Shown: positions 27,101 to 33,059 of the stretch, piece after piece
How positions within the stretch are numbered: the first letter of the stretch is position 1
Layout of the letters: each line of letters opens with the position of its first letter
Source: Luidia sarsii
Taxonomy: Eukaryota > Echinodermata > Asteroidea > Paxillosida > Luidiidae
Assembly: GCA_949987565.1 (NCBI GenBank)
Contig: OX465118.1
Location: forward strand, 1,926,538 to 1,990,537
Reading direction: 5' to 3'
Length of the DNA stretch: 64,000 nucleotides
Made by a program: the position numbers and the translations under genes
Notes under the pieces: model-generated
What the model saw: only the letters and a program-made list of their open reading frames with translations
Told to the model about the DNA's origin: nothing
Database searches by the model: none

Positions 27101-28017
27101 TCAAACGGCAGCTCCGTAACTGGCAGTCTGGTCCCTGTAGTACGGTATAGCGCCTTGCTGCGAAGACGTACAGGGGACCAGACTGCCAATTGCGGCGCTG
27201 CCATTTTGATCTTGCGACCAAACCGGGAGGTTTTCACCCATTTTCTTTTGGAAATCGACACATTTTCGCCAAATGGACAGTTGCACACAGGTGCGTGGTA
27301 TGTAAACCACATTTGCTAGAAATCTTGGGCCAAATGAAGCAGTATTTTATGAGTTATGCTGAACCTGCTGATCCCTATGCCACAGCACTTGTGAACGTTA
27401 CACAGAAGCCTATGGGAAAAAGCCTAGTTATCTGTGTGGGGTTCCGGTCGGGAGAGCAGCAGACGACGAAGAACCCCACAGTTCTGGGGGTAGCATAAGC
27501 CTTCATTTCATAAATGGCCAATAAAAATACGCAGTGGCTGTCGTCCGTGTGGTTCCCTGACTTGATTGTATTTCGTCAGCATTGCAGGCTGGTTGAACCA
27601 GTCTATTAGTTGATAGTATGGTTCCAAGAGCTAAACATCCTGACAAATACTGTGAAGTCAGGGAACCACACGGACGACTGCCGTAACAACAGCCACTGCG
27701 ATAAAAATAACAGCATTTTAGGCAAAATTCAGCATTTTAGGCAGAATTATTTCAGTGCGAGGTTTCCACTATAACCATCTTTAAACTGTATAAGTTTCAT
27801 GTAAATCTGTGAACATTTCTGTTTTTCGAGCTTACCAATGCCATGTGTAATCACTAATTTAAATTGTGTTGTGTAGGGGCTTATTACAATTTAAATAGAC
27901 AAAGTTAGGCTACCTTGCTTTTGCTAAAATGAAAGGCTTATCGCAAAACACGTCGACATATCCTCCTTCACTCTTGGCGGGGAACACATCTCTTCCTTCC
28001 AGTTTGATCCTGGACAT
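146..28017 (-). CDS. FYVE zinc-finger and armadillo-repeat protein, spliced, 3' end outside the window
   Basis: Minus-strand gene rebuilt from coding exons at 28017-27914, 26738-26516, 24438-24212, 23577-23480, 21869-21736, 15594-15520 (probable), 7236-7180, 5257-5189, 3572-3453, 1145-1014 and 184-146. Every exon has AG before and GT after it, and all codon phases join without a stop, giving about 426 residues so far. Residues 36-94 form a canonical FYVE finger: WVGD, RKHHCR and RVC motifs and eight cysteines (45, 48, 61, 64, 69, 72, 91, 94). FYVE fingers of this form bind phosphatidylinositol 3-phosphate on endosomes. Residues from about 110 onward are leucine- and alanine-rich helical repeats of armadillo type. 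An N-terminal FYVE with a C-terminal ARM array is not a vertebrate architecture I can name, so no symbol is given. The role is inferred: a PI3P-dependent endosomal scaffold. The missing 3' part lies left of position 1. Confidence 0.85.
280..362 (-). repeat. tRNA-derived SINE head, degenerate (family S1)
   Basis: On the minus strand it reads a degraded A-box region, an anticodon-stem region with AACCAGAGGTC, and a B box GGTTCAAGTCC. The same tRNA-like head recurs at 6.5, 28.8, 30.2, 52.7-52.9 and 59.7 kb. Confidence 0.5.
1014..1145 (-). CDS. FYVE-ARM gene, exon 10
   Basis: 132 bp, phase 0 on both sides, acceptor TTATTACAG and donor CTG/GTGAGT. Encodes 44 residues with the ARM-like helices VCRLLVDL and VLHASRAVANFAKC. 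The run of phase-0 exons 6-11 suggests growth of the ARM region by exon duplication. Confidence 0.88.
1249..1352 (+). repeat. Foldback element X, right arm
   Basis: Carries GAGAAAGGTCCTGCTAGGAT, then AAACGTCAGGCCC, then AGCAGTTTGCAAC. This arm recurs in both orientations at 20.3, 23.9, 24.9, 25.2, 29.5, 48.0 and 62.1 kb. Confidence 0.75.
1403..1580 (+). repeat. Interspersed repeat, copy 1 of 2
   Basis: The GGAAGGGAGGAGATAGAGAG stretch and the following GGGCAAGA(T/C)(T/C)GTAGGCT region recur at about 48735-48910 with few differences. The GCCACTCAAGGT start also resembles the ~100-bp unit of the 39.7-kb minisatellite. Confidence 0.6.
1665..2384. repeat. Terminal-inverted-repeat element with nested insertion
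   Basis: The left end AAGCCGGGTTTCCACAGGA is a diverged inverse of the right end (TCCGATGGAAATGCGGCTT). Inside, GACGATGGTTA motifs repeat in both orientations. A second palindromic repeat at about 2047-2205 (CCTTACGATGCATCGTA) is nested within it and is shared with about 53110-53250. Confidence 0.5.
2386..2724. mobile_element. Family A MITE flanked by TTAA
   Basis: Starts AGCCCCTACACAACATTGG and ends with its exact 19-bp inverse complement. TTAA sits directly outside both ends (2382-2385 and 2725-2728). A TTAA duplication points to a piggyBac- or Kolobok-type transposase acting in trans. There is no coding capacity. Related copies lie at 6648-6999 and 50724-51072, with fragments elsewhere. 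Confidence 0.75.
2729..3423. mobile_element. Family B TTAA element (CCACTTCGCGCC ends)
   Basis: 695-bp element with 15-bp terminal inverted repeats CCACTTCGCGCCGGG and TTAA on both sides (2725-2728 and 3424-3427). It abuts family A copy 2386-2724 and shares its TTAA. Weak open frames inside show no transposase motif. Shorter copies lie at 49716-49985 and 49990-50290. Confidence 0.75.
3453..3572 (-). CDS. FYVE-ARM gene, exon 9
   Basis: 120 bp, phase 0 on both sides, acceptor CTCCCTCCAG and donor CAG/GTAACA. Encodes KLILRALRNRPKNIQVLCNA followed by LCLVGNLATCEQDQ. The NALCLVGNLA segment is a classical ARM third helix, making this one of the clearest ARM repeats in the gene. Confidence 0.9.
3690..3790. 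repeat. Short repeats with a family Y end
   Basis: Two near-identical TTTTCGAAAGAGAAATCTC segments precede ATGGTGTCACCGCAAACCTT, the end sequence of family Y seen intact at 17095-17260. Confidence 0.5.
3866..4115. repeat. Diverged family Z (Harbinger-like) fragment
   Basis: AATCGTGATTTGAATCGCG and GATTGTGGTTAGCAGTT resemble internal parts of the intact family Z element at 19586-20051. The ends are eroded. Confidence 0.35.
4198..5145. repeat. (CTGAA)n pentanucleotide array, about 0.95 kb
   Basis: Nearly uninterrupted CTGAA units in an intron of the FYVE-ARM gene. The main variants are GTTACTGAA and CTGATCTGAA, clustered at the two edges, while the interior (about 4570-5020) is almost perfect. 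That is the pattern expected if recent expansion is central. Confidence 0.97.
5189..5257 (-). CDS. FYVE-ARM gene, exon 8
   Basis: 69 bp, phase 0 on both sides. Encodes EGSLKTLAKLSMGTDWHRHK plus IIQ. EGSLKTLAKL is a typical ARM turn-and-helix start. The acceptor is AGATGCAG and the donor CAG/GTATAA. It sits 44 bp from the end of the CTGAA array. Confidence 0.82.
5285..6350. other. Intronic, no gene recognised
   Basis: AT-rich sequence. About 5690-5800 weakly resembles the interspersed repeat at 24681-24935 (AAAGCTAATG, then CCTCATTATGCTG). Several 70-130-codon open frames overlap on both strands without family features. Confidence 0.4.
6420..6620 (+). repeat. tRNA-derived SINE, family S1
   Basis: TAGCTCAGACGG (A box) at about 6506 and GGGTTTAAATTCC (B box) at about 6551, with an anticodon-like stem-loop between. 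Flanked on the 5' side by CTTCTGACTGGCGCC, present in the other copies too. It is not a functional tRNA because the acceptor stem does not close. Confidence 0.72.
6648..6999. mobile_element. Family A MITE flanked by TTAA
   Basis: TTAA at 6644-6647 and 7000-7003. The left end AGCCCCAATAAAACATTGGG and the right end CCAATGTTGTATATGACCTT are diverged inverted repeats. It shares CTTTTTCTACTTTCTCAGAT with other family A copies. Confidence 0.65.
7180..7236 (-). CDS. FYVE-ARM gene, exon 7
   Basis: 57 bp, phase 0 on both sides: STHNALGKLLVLTSSVDEQ, amphipathic and consistent with an ARM helix. Acceptor TTTATCAG, donor CAG/GTATCG. Confidence 0.75.
7600..8165. repeat. 14-bp minisatellite (ATACAGAATCAATG)n
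   Basis: About 40 units with common variants AACGATACAG and ATGATATAG. A higher-order pattern is visible: blocks with two ACCAACG units near 7818 and 7987 repeat about 170 bp apart. Confidence 0.95.
8215..8420. repeat. Family A right-end fragment
   Basis: Contains TTTGCCTTTTTCTACTTTCT and ends with GACCTTTACCAATGTTGTATAGGGCCT, as in other family A copies. The left half is missing. Confidence 0.5.
8420..10490. other. Intronic stretch, no gene recognised
   Basis: Contains (ACATGT)n tracts at about 8497-8522 and 9772-9796, a GT tract at 8710-8726, C- and G-runs at 9565-9578 and 10205-10232, and AT-rich sequence at 9990-10190. The 156-codon open frame at 8659-9129 has low-complexity start sequence and no recognised domain. 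Confidence 0.45.
10498..10875. repeat. 44-bp minisatellite
   Basis: Units of CCAACTTGGGAAAAAGGTCC plus a GATAC(C/A)AAAAAAAGGTCGACCA half, interspersed with a longer variant containing AGTCAGAAGCCAAGAAAAGG. The open frames on both strands are a by-product of the repeats. Confidence 0.92.
11096..11313. mobile_element. Inverted-repeat MITE
   Basis: The left arm ACCACATATTAGCTATGGGC pairs with the right arm GCCCATAGCAAATAATGTGGT over about 45 bp, including TTTGTGCACAA. The target duplication is unclear. Confidence 0.6.
11595..11690 (+). repeat. tRNA-like SINE, family S2
   Basis: A B box GGTTCGAATCCCG follows CGTCTGCATTCGAATTCGGG, and the element ends near GCTGCCTGAAATATTTTT. Related sequence lies at 52225-52530. 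Confidence 0.55.
11830..12850. other. Intronic, no gene recognised
   Basis: Mixed sequence with short G-runs and several ACATGTA motifs. I see no exon with matching splice sites and phase. Confidence 0.4.
12878..12976. repeat. (ACATGT)n palindromic hexamer microsatellite
   Basis: TGTACATGTACATGTACATG and variants. The unit is its own reverse complement, so the tract can form cruciforms. Similar short tracts occur throughout the window. Confidence 0.9.
13310..13560. repeat. Family V fragment
   Basis: TACTGAGTATTCACCAAGAAAC followed by GCCTGTGACATTATAACG matches the interior of the family V copies at 41250-41560 and 58668-58912. Confidence 0.45.
13562..13905. repeat. 14-bp minisatellite (TTTAAATCACTTGA)n
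   Basis: About 24 units. From about 13807 the unit changes to TTTTAATCACTTGA for six consecutive copies, indicating local homogenisation of a variant. Confidence 0.96.
14430..15466. repeat. 59-bp minisatellite, about 17 copies
   Basis: Each unit contains AGGTACATGGATGGTAGGCAG followed by TAGGATGCAAATGGACTGAG. Units are more than 95% alike by eye. One late unit carries a duplicated TACATGTAGG insertion near 15392. The array lies between exons 7 and 6 of the FYVE-ARM gene. Confidence 0.95.
15520..15594 (-). CDS. FYVE-ARM gene, probable exon 6
   Basis: 75 bp, phase 0 on both sides, acceptor ATTGTCAG and donor ACCAG/GTAAAT. It encodes LYRRLCLQRPRMRASDTLEH and then EFMYQ. Joined to exon 5 it completes a helix (AILE then LYRRLC) that otherwise stops abruptly. 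The acceptor tract is weak and the peptide has no diagnostic motif, so the exon is probable only. A longer open frame through this site (15457-15741) reads on past the donor into intron and is not itself a gene. Confidence 0.5.
15753..16345. repeat. Two family A copies head to head
   Basis: TTAAAGGCCCAATACAGCAT at 15755 starts one copy, which ends near 16118 at CCAATGTTGTAT. A second begins immediately as ACATTGGTAAAGGTC and ends GTTGTATTGGGACTTTAA near 16345. Confidence 0.6.
16345..17094. other. Intronic, no gene recognised
   Basis: ACATGT tracts to 16490, then unique sequence with above-average GC at 16680-17050. Open frames of 61-71 codons overlap on both strands there, but none has splice sites in phase with the surrounding gene. 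Confidence 0.4.
17095..17260. mobile_element. Family Y snap-back MITE
   Basis: Near-perfect palindrome: AATATAGGAAGGTTTGCGG at the left and CCGCAAACCTTCCTATATT at the right, with AGGTCTCTTAAAGGAAGAGG mirrored inside. No coding capacity. Diverged relatives lie at 32760, 54205, 57805, 59379 and 60172. Confidence 0.85.
17340..17660. repeat. Family W repeat, uninterrupted copy
   Basis: Shares CATTTATACTTTGTCTGATCC-like sequence, GAAATAACACACCTGTGAAA and AATGGACCATGTT with 25197-25625, where another element is nested inside. Confidence 0.65.
17840..18045. repeat. Short tandem repeat, about 40-44 bp
   Basis: Five copies of GAGTTTGACTTTGATAACA, the last three with GGAGTTATGAGTTATCA. Confidence 0.85.
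18305..18690. repeat. Family Z copy, diverged
   Basis: Left end GGGGCCGTTTCCACTACACC, then AAATAAACACGATTATTTGC and GGACTCCACTAAGAGTGAGA as in the intact element at 19586-20051. The right end is lost. Confidence 0.65.
18750..18980. repeat. ACATGT-rich tract
   Basis: Multiple TGTACATGTA blocks separated by unique bases. Confidence 0.6.
19586..20051. mobile_element. Family Z, intact Harbinger-like MITE with TTA duplication
   Basis: 466 bp. The 16-bp terminal inverted repeats GGGCCGTTCCCACTAC are exact, flanked by TTA at 19583-19585 and 20052-20054. GGGCC termini and a 3-bp TWA duplication are typical of PIF/Harbinger. The 101-codon open frame inside lacks a DDE motif, so it is non-autonomous. 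Confidence 0.8.
20325..20462. repeat. Foldback element X, left arm
   Basis: AAACTGTTGCAAACTGCTCA, then GAGGGCCTGACGTTTCGATC and GCAGGACCTTTCTCAAAGGC. Confidence 0.75.
20473..20812. repeat. Direct tandem duplication, about 165-175 bp, 2 copies
   Basis: TATCTATGTACAATAT through GGATTTCACCATAA is present twice, starting at about 20476 and 20650. The second copy is shorter by one ACATGT-type block. Otherwise the two are nearly identical. Confidence 0.9.
20812..21735. other. Intronic, no gene recognised
   Basis: Unique-looking sequence apart from GCGCCATCTTGTGG and GCGCCCTCTATTGATCAAAA motifs that resemble repeat ends (compare 53390). No exon found. Confidence 0.4.
21736..21869 (-). CDS. FYVE-ARM gene, exon 5
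   Basis: 134 bp, phase 1 in and phase 0 out, residues 219-262. It begins VIQDGALQPVLHLCG, another ARM-like turn plus helix, and ends SIPAILE at donor GAG/GTAAGC. The acceptor is CACTATTACAG. Phases agree with exon 4. Confidence 0.86.
22020..23215. repeat. 27-bp minisatellite, about 44 copies, open on both strands
   Basis: The unit is TCTTGGGCATTGAGATCTCA plus GTCTCTG. Because 27 is a multiple of 3, frames stay open: nine-residue peptide repeats such as MPKTETEIS on the minus strand and SVLGIEISV on the plus strand. It lies in an intron of the FYVE-ARM gene. I treat the frames as artefacts. Confidence 0.95.
23480..23577 (-). CDS. FYVE-ARM gene, exon 4
   Basis: 98 bp, phase 2 in and phase 1 out, residues 186-217. 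The peptide SVLTNVLESQERLIVDGLSA continues the ARM helices in the frame set by exon 3. The acceptor is ACTTGCAG and the donor AAAG/GTACAG. Confidence 0.84.
23697..23880. repeat. Family Z fragment
   Basis: ACTACACCAAATAAACGCGA, then GGACTCCACTAAGTGTGAG. Confidence 0.65.
23915..24025. repeat. Foldback element X, right arm
   Basis: TTTGAGAAAGGTCCTGCTAG to AGCAGTTTGCAACATTTTTG. Confidence 0.8.
24212..24438 (-). CDS. FYVE-ARM gene, exon 3: first armadillo repeats
   Basis: 227 bp, phase 0 in and phase 2 out. Encodes residues 110-184, including ELGGLQTLIYLSRI and ESGAIKALCR. The pattern of a GG or GA turn before a leucine-rich helix, repeated about every 42 residues, is the armadillo signature. 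The acceptor (TTGACAG) and donor (CAG/GTGAAA) are both good. Confidence 0.88.
24681..24935 (+). repeat. Interspersed repeat, copy in plus orientation
   Basis: ATCAATAATGAGGAATAACC through AAGTGTTTTGGTGGGATATT matches the reverse complement of 30880-31140 with few changes. Confidence 0.75.
24940..25088. mobile_element. Foldback element X, nearly complete hairpin core
   Basis: The left arm TAGTGGGCCTGACGTTTCAA and the right arm GGGTCGAAACGTCAGGCCCA flank a 12-bp loop at CTCAAAGGCAAA. Confidence 0.8.
25197..25625. repeat. Family W repeat interrupted by element X
   Basis: Same family as 17340-17660. Element X (about 25224-25378) is inserted with CATTGGTAAAGGTG repeated on both sides. Confidence 0.7.
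25224..25378. mobile_element. Foldback element X nested in family W
   Basis: ATACAAAAATGTTGCAAACT at the left; the core is an inverted repeat of the CTGACGTTTCGATCCTAGCA arm. A 14-bp direct repeat, CATTGGTAAAGGTG, lies on both sides. Part of it may be micro-homology. Confidence 0.7.
25705..26245. repeat. GTT-rich trinucleotide region with a duplicated flank
   Basis: Tracts of GTT/GCT triplets separated by TTGCTTTTAAAGTTG units. The segment at 25818-25958 (GTTGTACGATTTTTCACATA onward) recurs at 26248-26440. Confidence 0.88.
26516..26738 (-). CDS. FYVE-ARM gene, exon 2: FYVE zinc finger
   Basis: 223 bp, entering in phase 2 and leaving in phase 0 at donor GTACGG. It encodes residues 36-109, with the whole FYVE finger in one exon: WVGD at the start, CIGC, RRKHHCRQCG, CAKC and RVCDLC. 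All eight zinc-ligand cysteines and the basic PI3P-binding patch are present, so the domain should be functional. GC content is clearly higher than in the flanking introns. Confidence 0.93.
26795..27050. repeat. Family Z-like remnants
   Basis: GAATCGCGATTCAAGCTCCA, AATAAACGCGATTAATAG and GATTTGAATCGCGATTCAGA. Ends not resolved. Confidence 0.45.
27062..27492. mobile_element. Inverted-repeat element with 9-bp target duplication (Mutator-like)
   Basis: 431 bp. Ends TACCCCTAGAACTGTGGGG and its inverse (one mismatch), flanked by GCATAAGCC at 27053-27061 and 27493-27501. A second inverted repeat (GGCAGTCTGGTCCC and its inverse, 27118-27190) lies inside and may be a nested insertion. No transposase. 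Confidence 0.75.
27530..27700. mobile_element. Palindromic MITE M, 9-bp duplication
   Basis: 171 bp, ends CGCAGTGGCTG and its inverse, flanked by ATAAAAATA at 27521-27529 and 27701-27709. The interior GTGTGGTTCCCTGACTT is mirrored. Same family as 48414-48596. Confidence 0.85.
27770..27890. repeat. Family A fragment
   Basis: AAACTGTATAAGTTTCATGTAAATC, AAATCTGTGAACATTTCTG and GTGTAGGGGCTTA resemble the copy at 2386-2724 in reverse. Confidence 0.4.
27914..28017 (-). CDS. FYVE-ARM gene, coding exon 1 (start codon)
   Basis: Begins MSRIKLEGRDVF at 28017 and ends in codon phase 2 before the donor GTAGCC. The leftover AG joins the G of the next exon to give arginine 35, immediately before the WVGD motif. 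This is the expected position of a FYVE domain directly after a short leader. In the spliced frame no better upstream ATG is visible before in-frame stops. The promoter should lie just above, near 28020-28200, a region with several CpGs and no clear TATA box. Confidence 0.82.
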
Positions 28018-28019
28018 CT

Positions 28020-28200
28020 CGAGATGGTGCTACAATTCGGAGTTGTCATACATGGGAAAACAGATGTTTCTCACGAATCGGAAAGCCCCCCCGAGTTTGT
28101 AATCACTGTTGACATCTACAGGGCGGCGCCATTAAATGCGAGCGCCCTCTGTTGTTTGTCCCGACCGGTCCGCCTCTAGGCTCAAGTCACGAGGATTATG
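28020..28200 (-). promoter_or_regulatory. Probable promoter/5' UTR of the FYVE-ARM gene
   Basis: Upstream of the start codon, with GC-rich sequence at 28120-28185 including several CpGs, in contrast to the AT-rich sequence further right. No TATA box is apparent. Placement is inferred from gene position only. Confidence 0.35.
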
Positions 28201-28490
28201 TTGACGATAATATTGACGAGTGATTTTTTATCAAAATAATTTTCAGGTTTCAGGTTTATTTTCCATTCTATGCTCAATATAAATGATACAAAGCAAAGAA
28301 AGTATATATACTTACGATCGAGGGAGGTCAGATAAAAAGTCAAAGGTTGTACGAGGTCTAGCTGACCCCTGCAAAGATAATATTAATAAATGTGACAATT
28401 CTCGAATGAAACAATAATTTTCATCAACAAAAAATAATAATACAGAATGATAAGTGAGGGTCCTCAAAAGTTCAAGTTACTAAATAGCTG

Positions 28491-28493
<3 letters not shown>

Positions 28494-28524
<31 letters not shown>
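28494..28524. repeat. (AAC)n microsatellite
   Basis: Ten AAC triplets. Confidence 0.95.
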
Positions 28525-28744
28525 AGAATCTAATCCCAGGTTTCCTTTGGCATTGTTTAGAAAAAAATGAGTAGGCCGCGGTGATGATTTTAAATCATGG
28601 AGGAATAAGAACACATCCTCCATGTTTATACAATGATAAAAATCATAATAATATTGGAGAAATAGCCTCCTTTTAATCATTGAATAGATACATGACATGT
28701 TGTCAGGTAGTTTAGTACTTTTAATTCAAGTAAAAACCGAATGG

Positions 28745-29010
28745 CAAATAAATCTTTGACTGGACCGTGAACCCGGGACCTCTGGTTTGCGTGCCAGCGC
28801 TGTTACTATCTGAGCTATCCAGCCCTTAGATGGCGGCCTTCCGAAATAGTCAACTAGCTTTTGCCGGGATAGGAGGCGCCAGTCAGAAGCAATTCAACCA
28901 GTCTGCTTTATATTTTAGGGATCACACCTCCGCTTTCATTCGGATGCAAACATAACAACCAATAATGTTGTAAACCTGGCTACGGCATCTCGGGGATCAC
29001 ACAGATTGGA
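28745..29010 (-). repeat. tRNA-derived SINE, family S1
   Basis: On the minus strand the A box reads TAGCTCAGATAG and the B box GGGTTCACGGTCC. The conserved flank TTGCTTCTGACTGGCGCC follows at 28875. Confidence 0.72.
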
Positions 29011-29505
29011 TGCATCACGCAGCTATACTGTATGCTGTTGTTTGCCTCAATGATTTTCAGTAATAGTTTTAATTCAGTAATTAGGCTATTGATGAAACAT
29101 TTCTCTGCCACCAACGAATGACTTAATTTTGACATGGTACAACGAAGAGTAAATTTCTTTTTTGAAACGCCAATTCTCTATTTCTTCTGTACTGATAACT
29201 AGACCTATCCATTTTTAATGTAATGAAATATGCAACGTACGCCATAGAACGGCTTACTCCTCACATAATAAATTTATTAATGTATTTCTGATGTTTTTCC
29301 TTCTTCCTCTTAATTATAAAATTGTGATTTTTTTAAAAATCCTGTTGAATTTTCCTTTTGAAAGTTCAACCTACAATCAAAATGTGCCGTGCAATTTCAT
29401 TTAGAATAATGTATTAATTCTGTTATCAAATGTTATAACGTTATTTAATTCATTTTAATATCTGATTTTTAATAGGCCTATTTACTTTTATTTATTCTTA
29501 AAGTG
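29010..29505. other. AT-rich intergenic, nothing recognised
   Basis: About 70% A+T, no open frame or repeat of note. Confidence 0.5.
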
Positions 29506-29507
29506 AT

Positions 29508-29775
29508 ATACAAGCATGTTGCAAACTGCTTACTGACTAAAATTACCAAAATGCAAATCTCAAAATTTACTGGGCCTGACGTTTCGATCCTAGCAGGACC
29601 TTTCTTGTTTAAAATGACTTATTTAACTACAGATCTCAAAATTTAGTGGGCCTGACGTTTCGATCCTAGCAGGAGCTTTCTCAAAGGAGAAAGGTCCTGC
29701 TAGGATCGAAACGTCAGGCCCACTAAATTTTGAGATTTGCATTTTGGTAATTTTAGTCAGTAAGCAGTTTGCAAC
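29508..29775. mobile_element. Foldback element X, full-length
   Basis: The best copy of the family. Left arm GTTGCAAACTGCTTACTGAC, AAATGCAAATCTCAAAATTT and GGGCCTGACGTTTCGATCCT, mirrored almost exactly by the right arm ending GTCAGTAAGCAGTTTGCAAC. An extra partial left arm is duplicated within, at 29634-29690. No coding capacity. Confidence 0.85.
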
Positions 29776-30129
29776 ACTTGTGTACATGTATATAACTATT
29801 TAACTACAGATTAGAAATATTATTTTTAATATGTTTAATTATCCTATTCCTGTAATTGGCGGTCCTTCCTCTGTTCGATGTGGTAAACAAATAAATTAAA
29901 TAAATAACTATAACTAAATAAATAAGGAAATAGATTTCCTTTAAAAAAAAATCCAGCAATGGTATAGTTTGATTTAGACGCGACACAAGAGGGAAGGCAG
30001 CAACAAGTAGAGGAAATACTGCTCAACGGGGCTGAGTCATGAAATACAATGTCTGCAGTTTCTTTGAAGGTCAAAGGGAAGGAAAAACTGGCTAGGACAT
30101 TTTCTAAGTGAACAAAAAGGCAAATAAAA

Positions 30130-30290
30130 TTTGACTGGACCGGGACTTGAGCCCAAAATCTCCGATTTTGCACACCAGAGCTCTTACCATCTGAGCTATC
30201 CAGCCCTTAGATTGCTGTCTTTGGTATATTATAGTCAACCAGTCTTTGCCGGGATGGGGCGCCAGTCAGAAGCAACTCAGCCATTAGCCG
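30130..30290 (-). repeat. tRNA-derived SINE, family S1
   Basis: On the minus strand it reads TAGCTCAGATGGTAAGAGCT and GGCTCAAGTCCC, with TTGCTTCTGACTGGCGCCCC at 30254-30280. Confidence 0.72.
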
Positions 30291-30499
30291 CCGTATAGGC
30301 CATCTTTTTTTTCAAGTAGGCATTAATTGCCTTCCACCTTTTCGTTTTTTGAAGCATTACTTTGGGAGTGGGTTTAATTGGGCCTTGATTGGATTATACG
30401 CATAACCATTGAAGTACGTCTGAGTTAATTATTGTTTGGAAATTAATACCGGCTTCACGTTATAGCATTGCCGTTCATGTGATTAGAGAGATGATTGTT

Positions 30500-30600
30500 T
30501 GAAGTGAGGAAATCTGTGGACATCAATGTTTTCCGATCTTCCCGATGTTGTAATCTACGGTAATCTGTCGACTTTTCCATGTTATACTTCACCTTTAAAG
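30500..30600. repeat. Family A end fragment
   Basis: TGTGGACATCAATGTTTTCC followed by GATCTTCCCGATGTTGTA. Confidence 0.4.
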
Positions 30601-30879
30601 CCTCGGGCTTATAGACATCGCAATGGAAAATGTCTGCCCCCCCCCCCTTCTTAGAAACATTCACTGTCTCTGGCATCGGCCTACGAAGCTCCTCTCCACC
30701 ATTAATATCACCATCTGTTACCACAGTAACCGTGGCCCGCCAATCAATGATTAACCCACGTCGTGCGCCCATAAAAGCACTTAAATAAAGCCTAGGATAT
30801 TGCGAGTGCTAAATCGTGGCATTGCATCGGATACTGTGAACCCATTCTGGACTTTTGTGGAAGAAAAAGGCTTAGAAAA

Positions 30880-31140
30880 ATCCGGCACAACGACATGAGA
30901 AATATCCCACCAAAACACTTTTTGAGTAAACAACGCCTGAAGTAAAAGTATCTTCACAATTCGATTACAAATCAATTTTCTTTTTTTTATTTTCGGAAAT
31001 TTTAAGTATTAGAGGATATTATAATATAAATATTATTTTGATATCATTTGAAAGCTAATGGTATACTCTTTCACATCATTAGAAAACCTCAAAATCTCAA
31101 AAGTGAGGTTATTCCTCATTATGCTGTGCCGGGTCACAAA
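30880..31140 (-). repeat. Interspersed repeat, minus orientation
   Basis: Reverse-complement match of 24681-24935, including AATATCCCACCAAAACACTT and GAGGTTATTCCTCATTATG. Both copies sit next to the phrase GCCGGGTCACA. Confidence 0.75.
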
Positions 31141-31144
31141 TGAA

Positions 31145-31980
31145 GTTGAACCTGCAAGGCATAAAAAATAAAAATCTGACAACGTGAAACCAAAATCGGT
31201 TCCTGAAAGAAATTTATTCATAACACCGGTATTTTTTTATTGATAGCATTGGTCCTGCCTTTCGAGGGAATAATGTTCTTTTTTGTAAAGGTGTCTCCGA
31301 GTTTCGTGATACATTGTATCTCAAAATTGACCTGGTCACAGCAATAAGCAGTTCAACCTCAAAGGTGAGACCAAAGGTTGCTGAAGGTGGGATACTTCGG
31401 AAGGAGGAATTAGAAACAGGCCACTTTTCGACGAATTAAGATTGGCAGAAGACTTAGTGTCTGACTTATGGGACACGCGGCTATAGGTGGGGGTGATTTT
31501 ATTTGCTAGTTTAAAGCGTGATATCTGTCCCTGATAATATATCTTTTATCAGTTTAGACATTTTTTTGTATTTTATTTATTCACGAACCAATGGCCGTCT
31601 GCATACTCAACGAACTCGAAATGGTCGTGTTTGTGTTCCCAATTGCACAGTGCGGCGCCCCTTCGTCCAACCAGTTACAGAATTTAATGTTACTTGCGAG
31701 CCGAACATTTTCTTAATATCTCTGGGGAGATGACAAAGCAAGCCAGTTCTGCGACCGTATCAAGCGGGACAAAGACTTTCCTCCATGGAAGCACGTGAAA
31801 GCCGTCATGATTTTCAAGAGGGGCATGAGAGTGTACGGTCGCGAAGGGGGCGGTCGCTTGATTTATGATTGAGGGCAACGGTCATTCCTTGATATAATTT
31901 CCCTATTCATCGCCCGTGTGAAAGCTATCGGACCTATAACAACGGCTCGATGACAGGTGGCGACTCTGACGAAAGCGACT
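31145..31980. other. Intergenic, no gene recognised
   Basis: Short overlapping open frames only, without splice-site support. Confidence 0.4.
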
Positions 31981-31989
31981 GAAACGACG

Positions 31990-32475
<486 letters not shown>

Positions 32476-32759
32476 GCCAATGTTGTTTTTTTCCTTCATG
32501 AAAATGATGATGTAAGAATGACTCATAAAGATTAAACATTTTAATCTGATTTATGAAAAGTTTGTCGAACTTGCTTGTCTTGGAAAAGCTTCCCGAAGTG
32601 AAAGCTCCACCTGGGTACAGCTTGCATAGACACCCGGGATGCGCGAATCCAAGGGCGCCCAGAGGAAAGTTACATAACCTCAAAATAGCCGAAAGCATTG
32701 CCTCTGTACTGTGTGTGGGTCTCAGGCTATTTTACATACCAAGGGAGATTAAAATGAGA

Positions 32760-32970
32760 TTTGAAGGTTTGCATGGTGAGAATATCAGGATAAATAGGTT
32801 TGCGGAGATACCATGTAAATTCTCTTTTGTGAGTAAGTGTGGTTCTGAAAAAAACCAGAGGAACTCGACGTTTCGAACAGTTTACTCTGCTCGTCTTCTG
32901 GAGAAAGGGTTTCGAACAGTATACTCTGCTCGTCTTCAGGAGAAAGGGAGAGTAAGCCTTGTTAGGAGTG
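32760..32970. repeat. Family Y-like copy
   Basis: GGTTTGCATGGTGAGAATAT, AGGTTTGCGGAGATACCATG, GTGTGGTTCTGAAAA and a duplicated TTTCGAACAGT(T/A)TACTCTGCT. Confidence 0.65.
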
Positions 32971-33059
32971 GCTGGTGAAGTCAATCGTGCGTTGGGAGTG
33001 TCATTTCGCTCTTGGCTGTCATCAGCACAACACGGCATACTTGTCAACATTTTTCTTCT

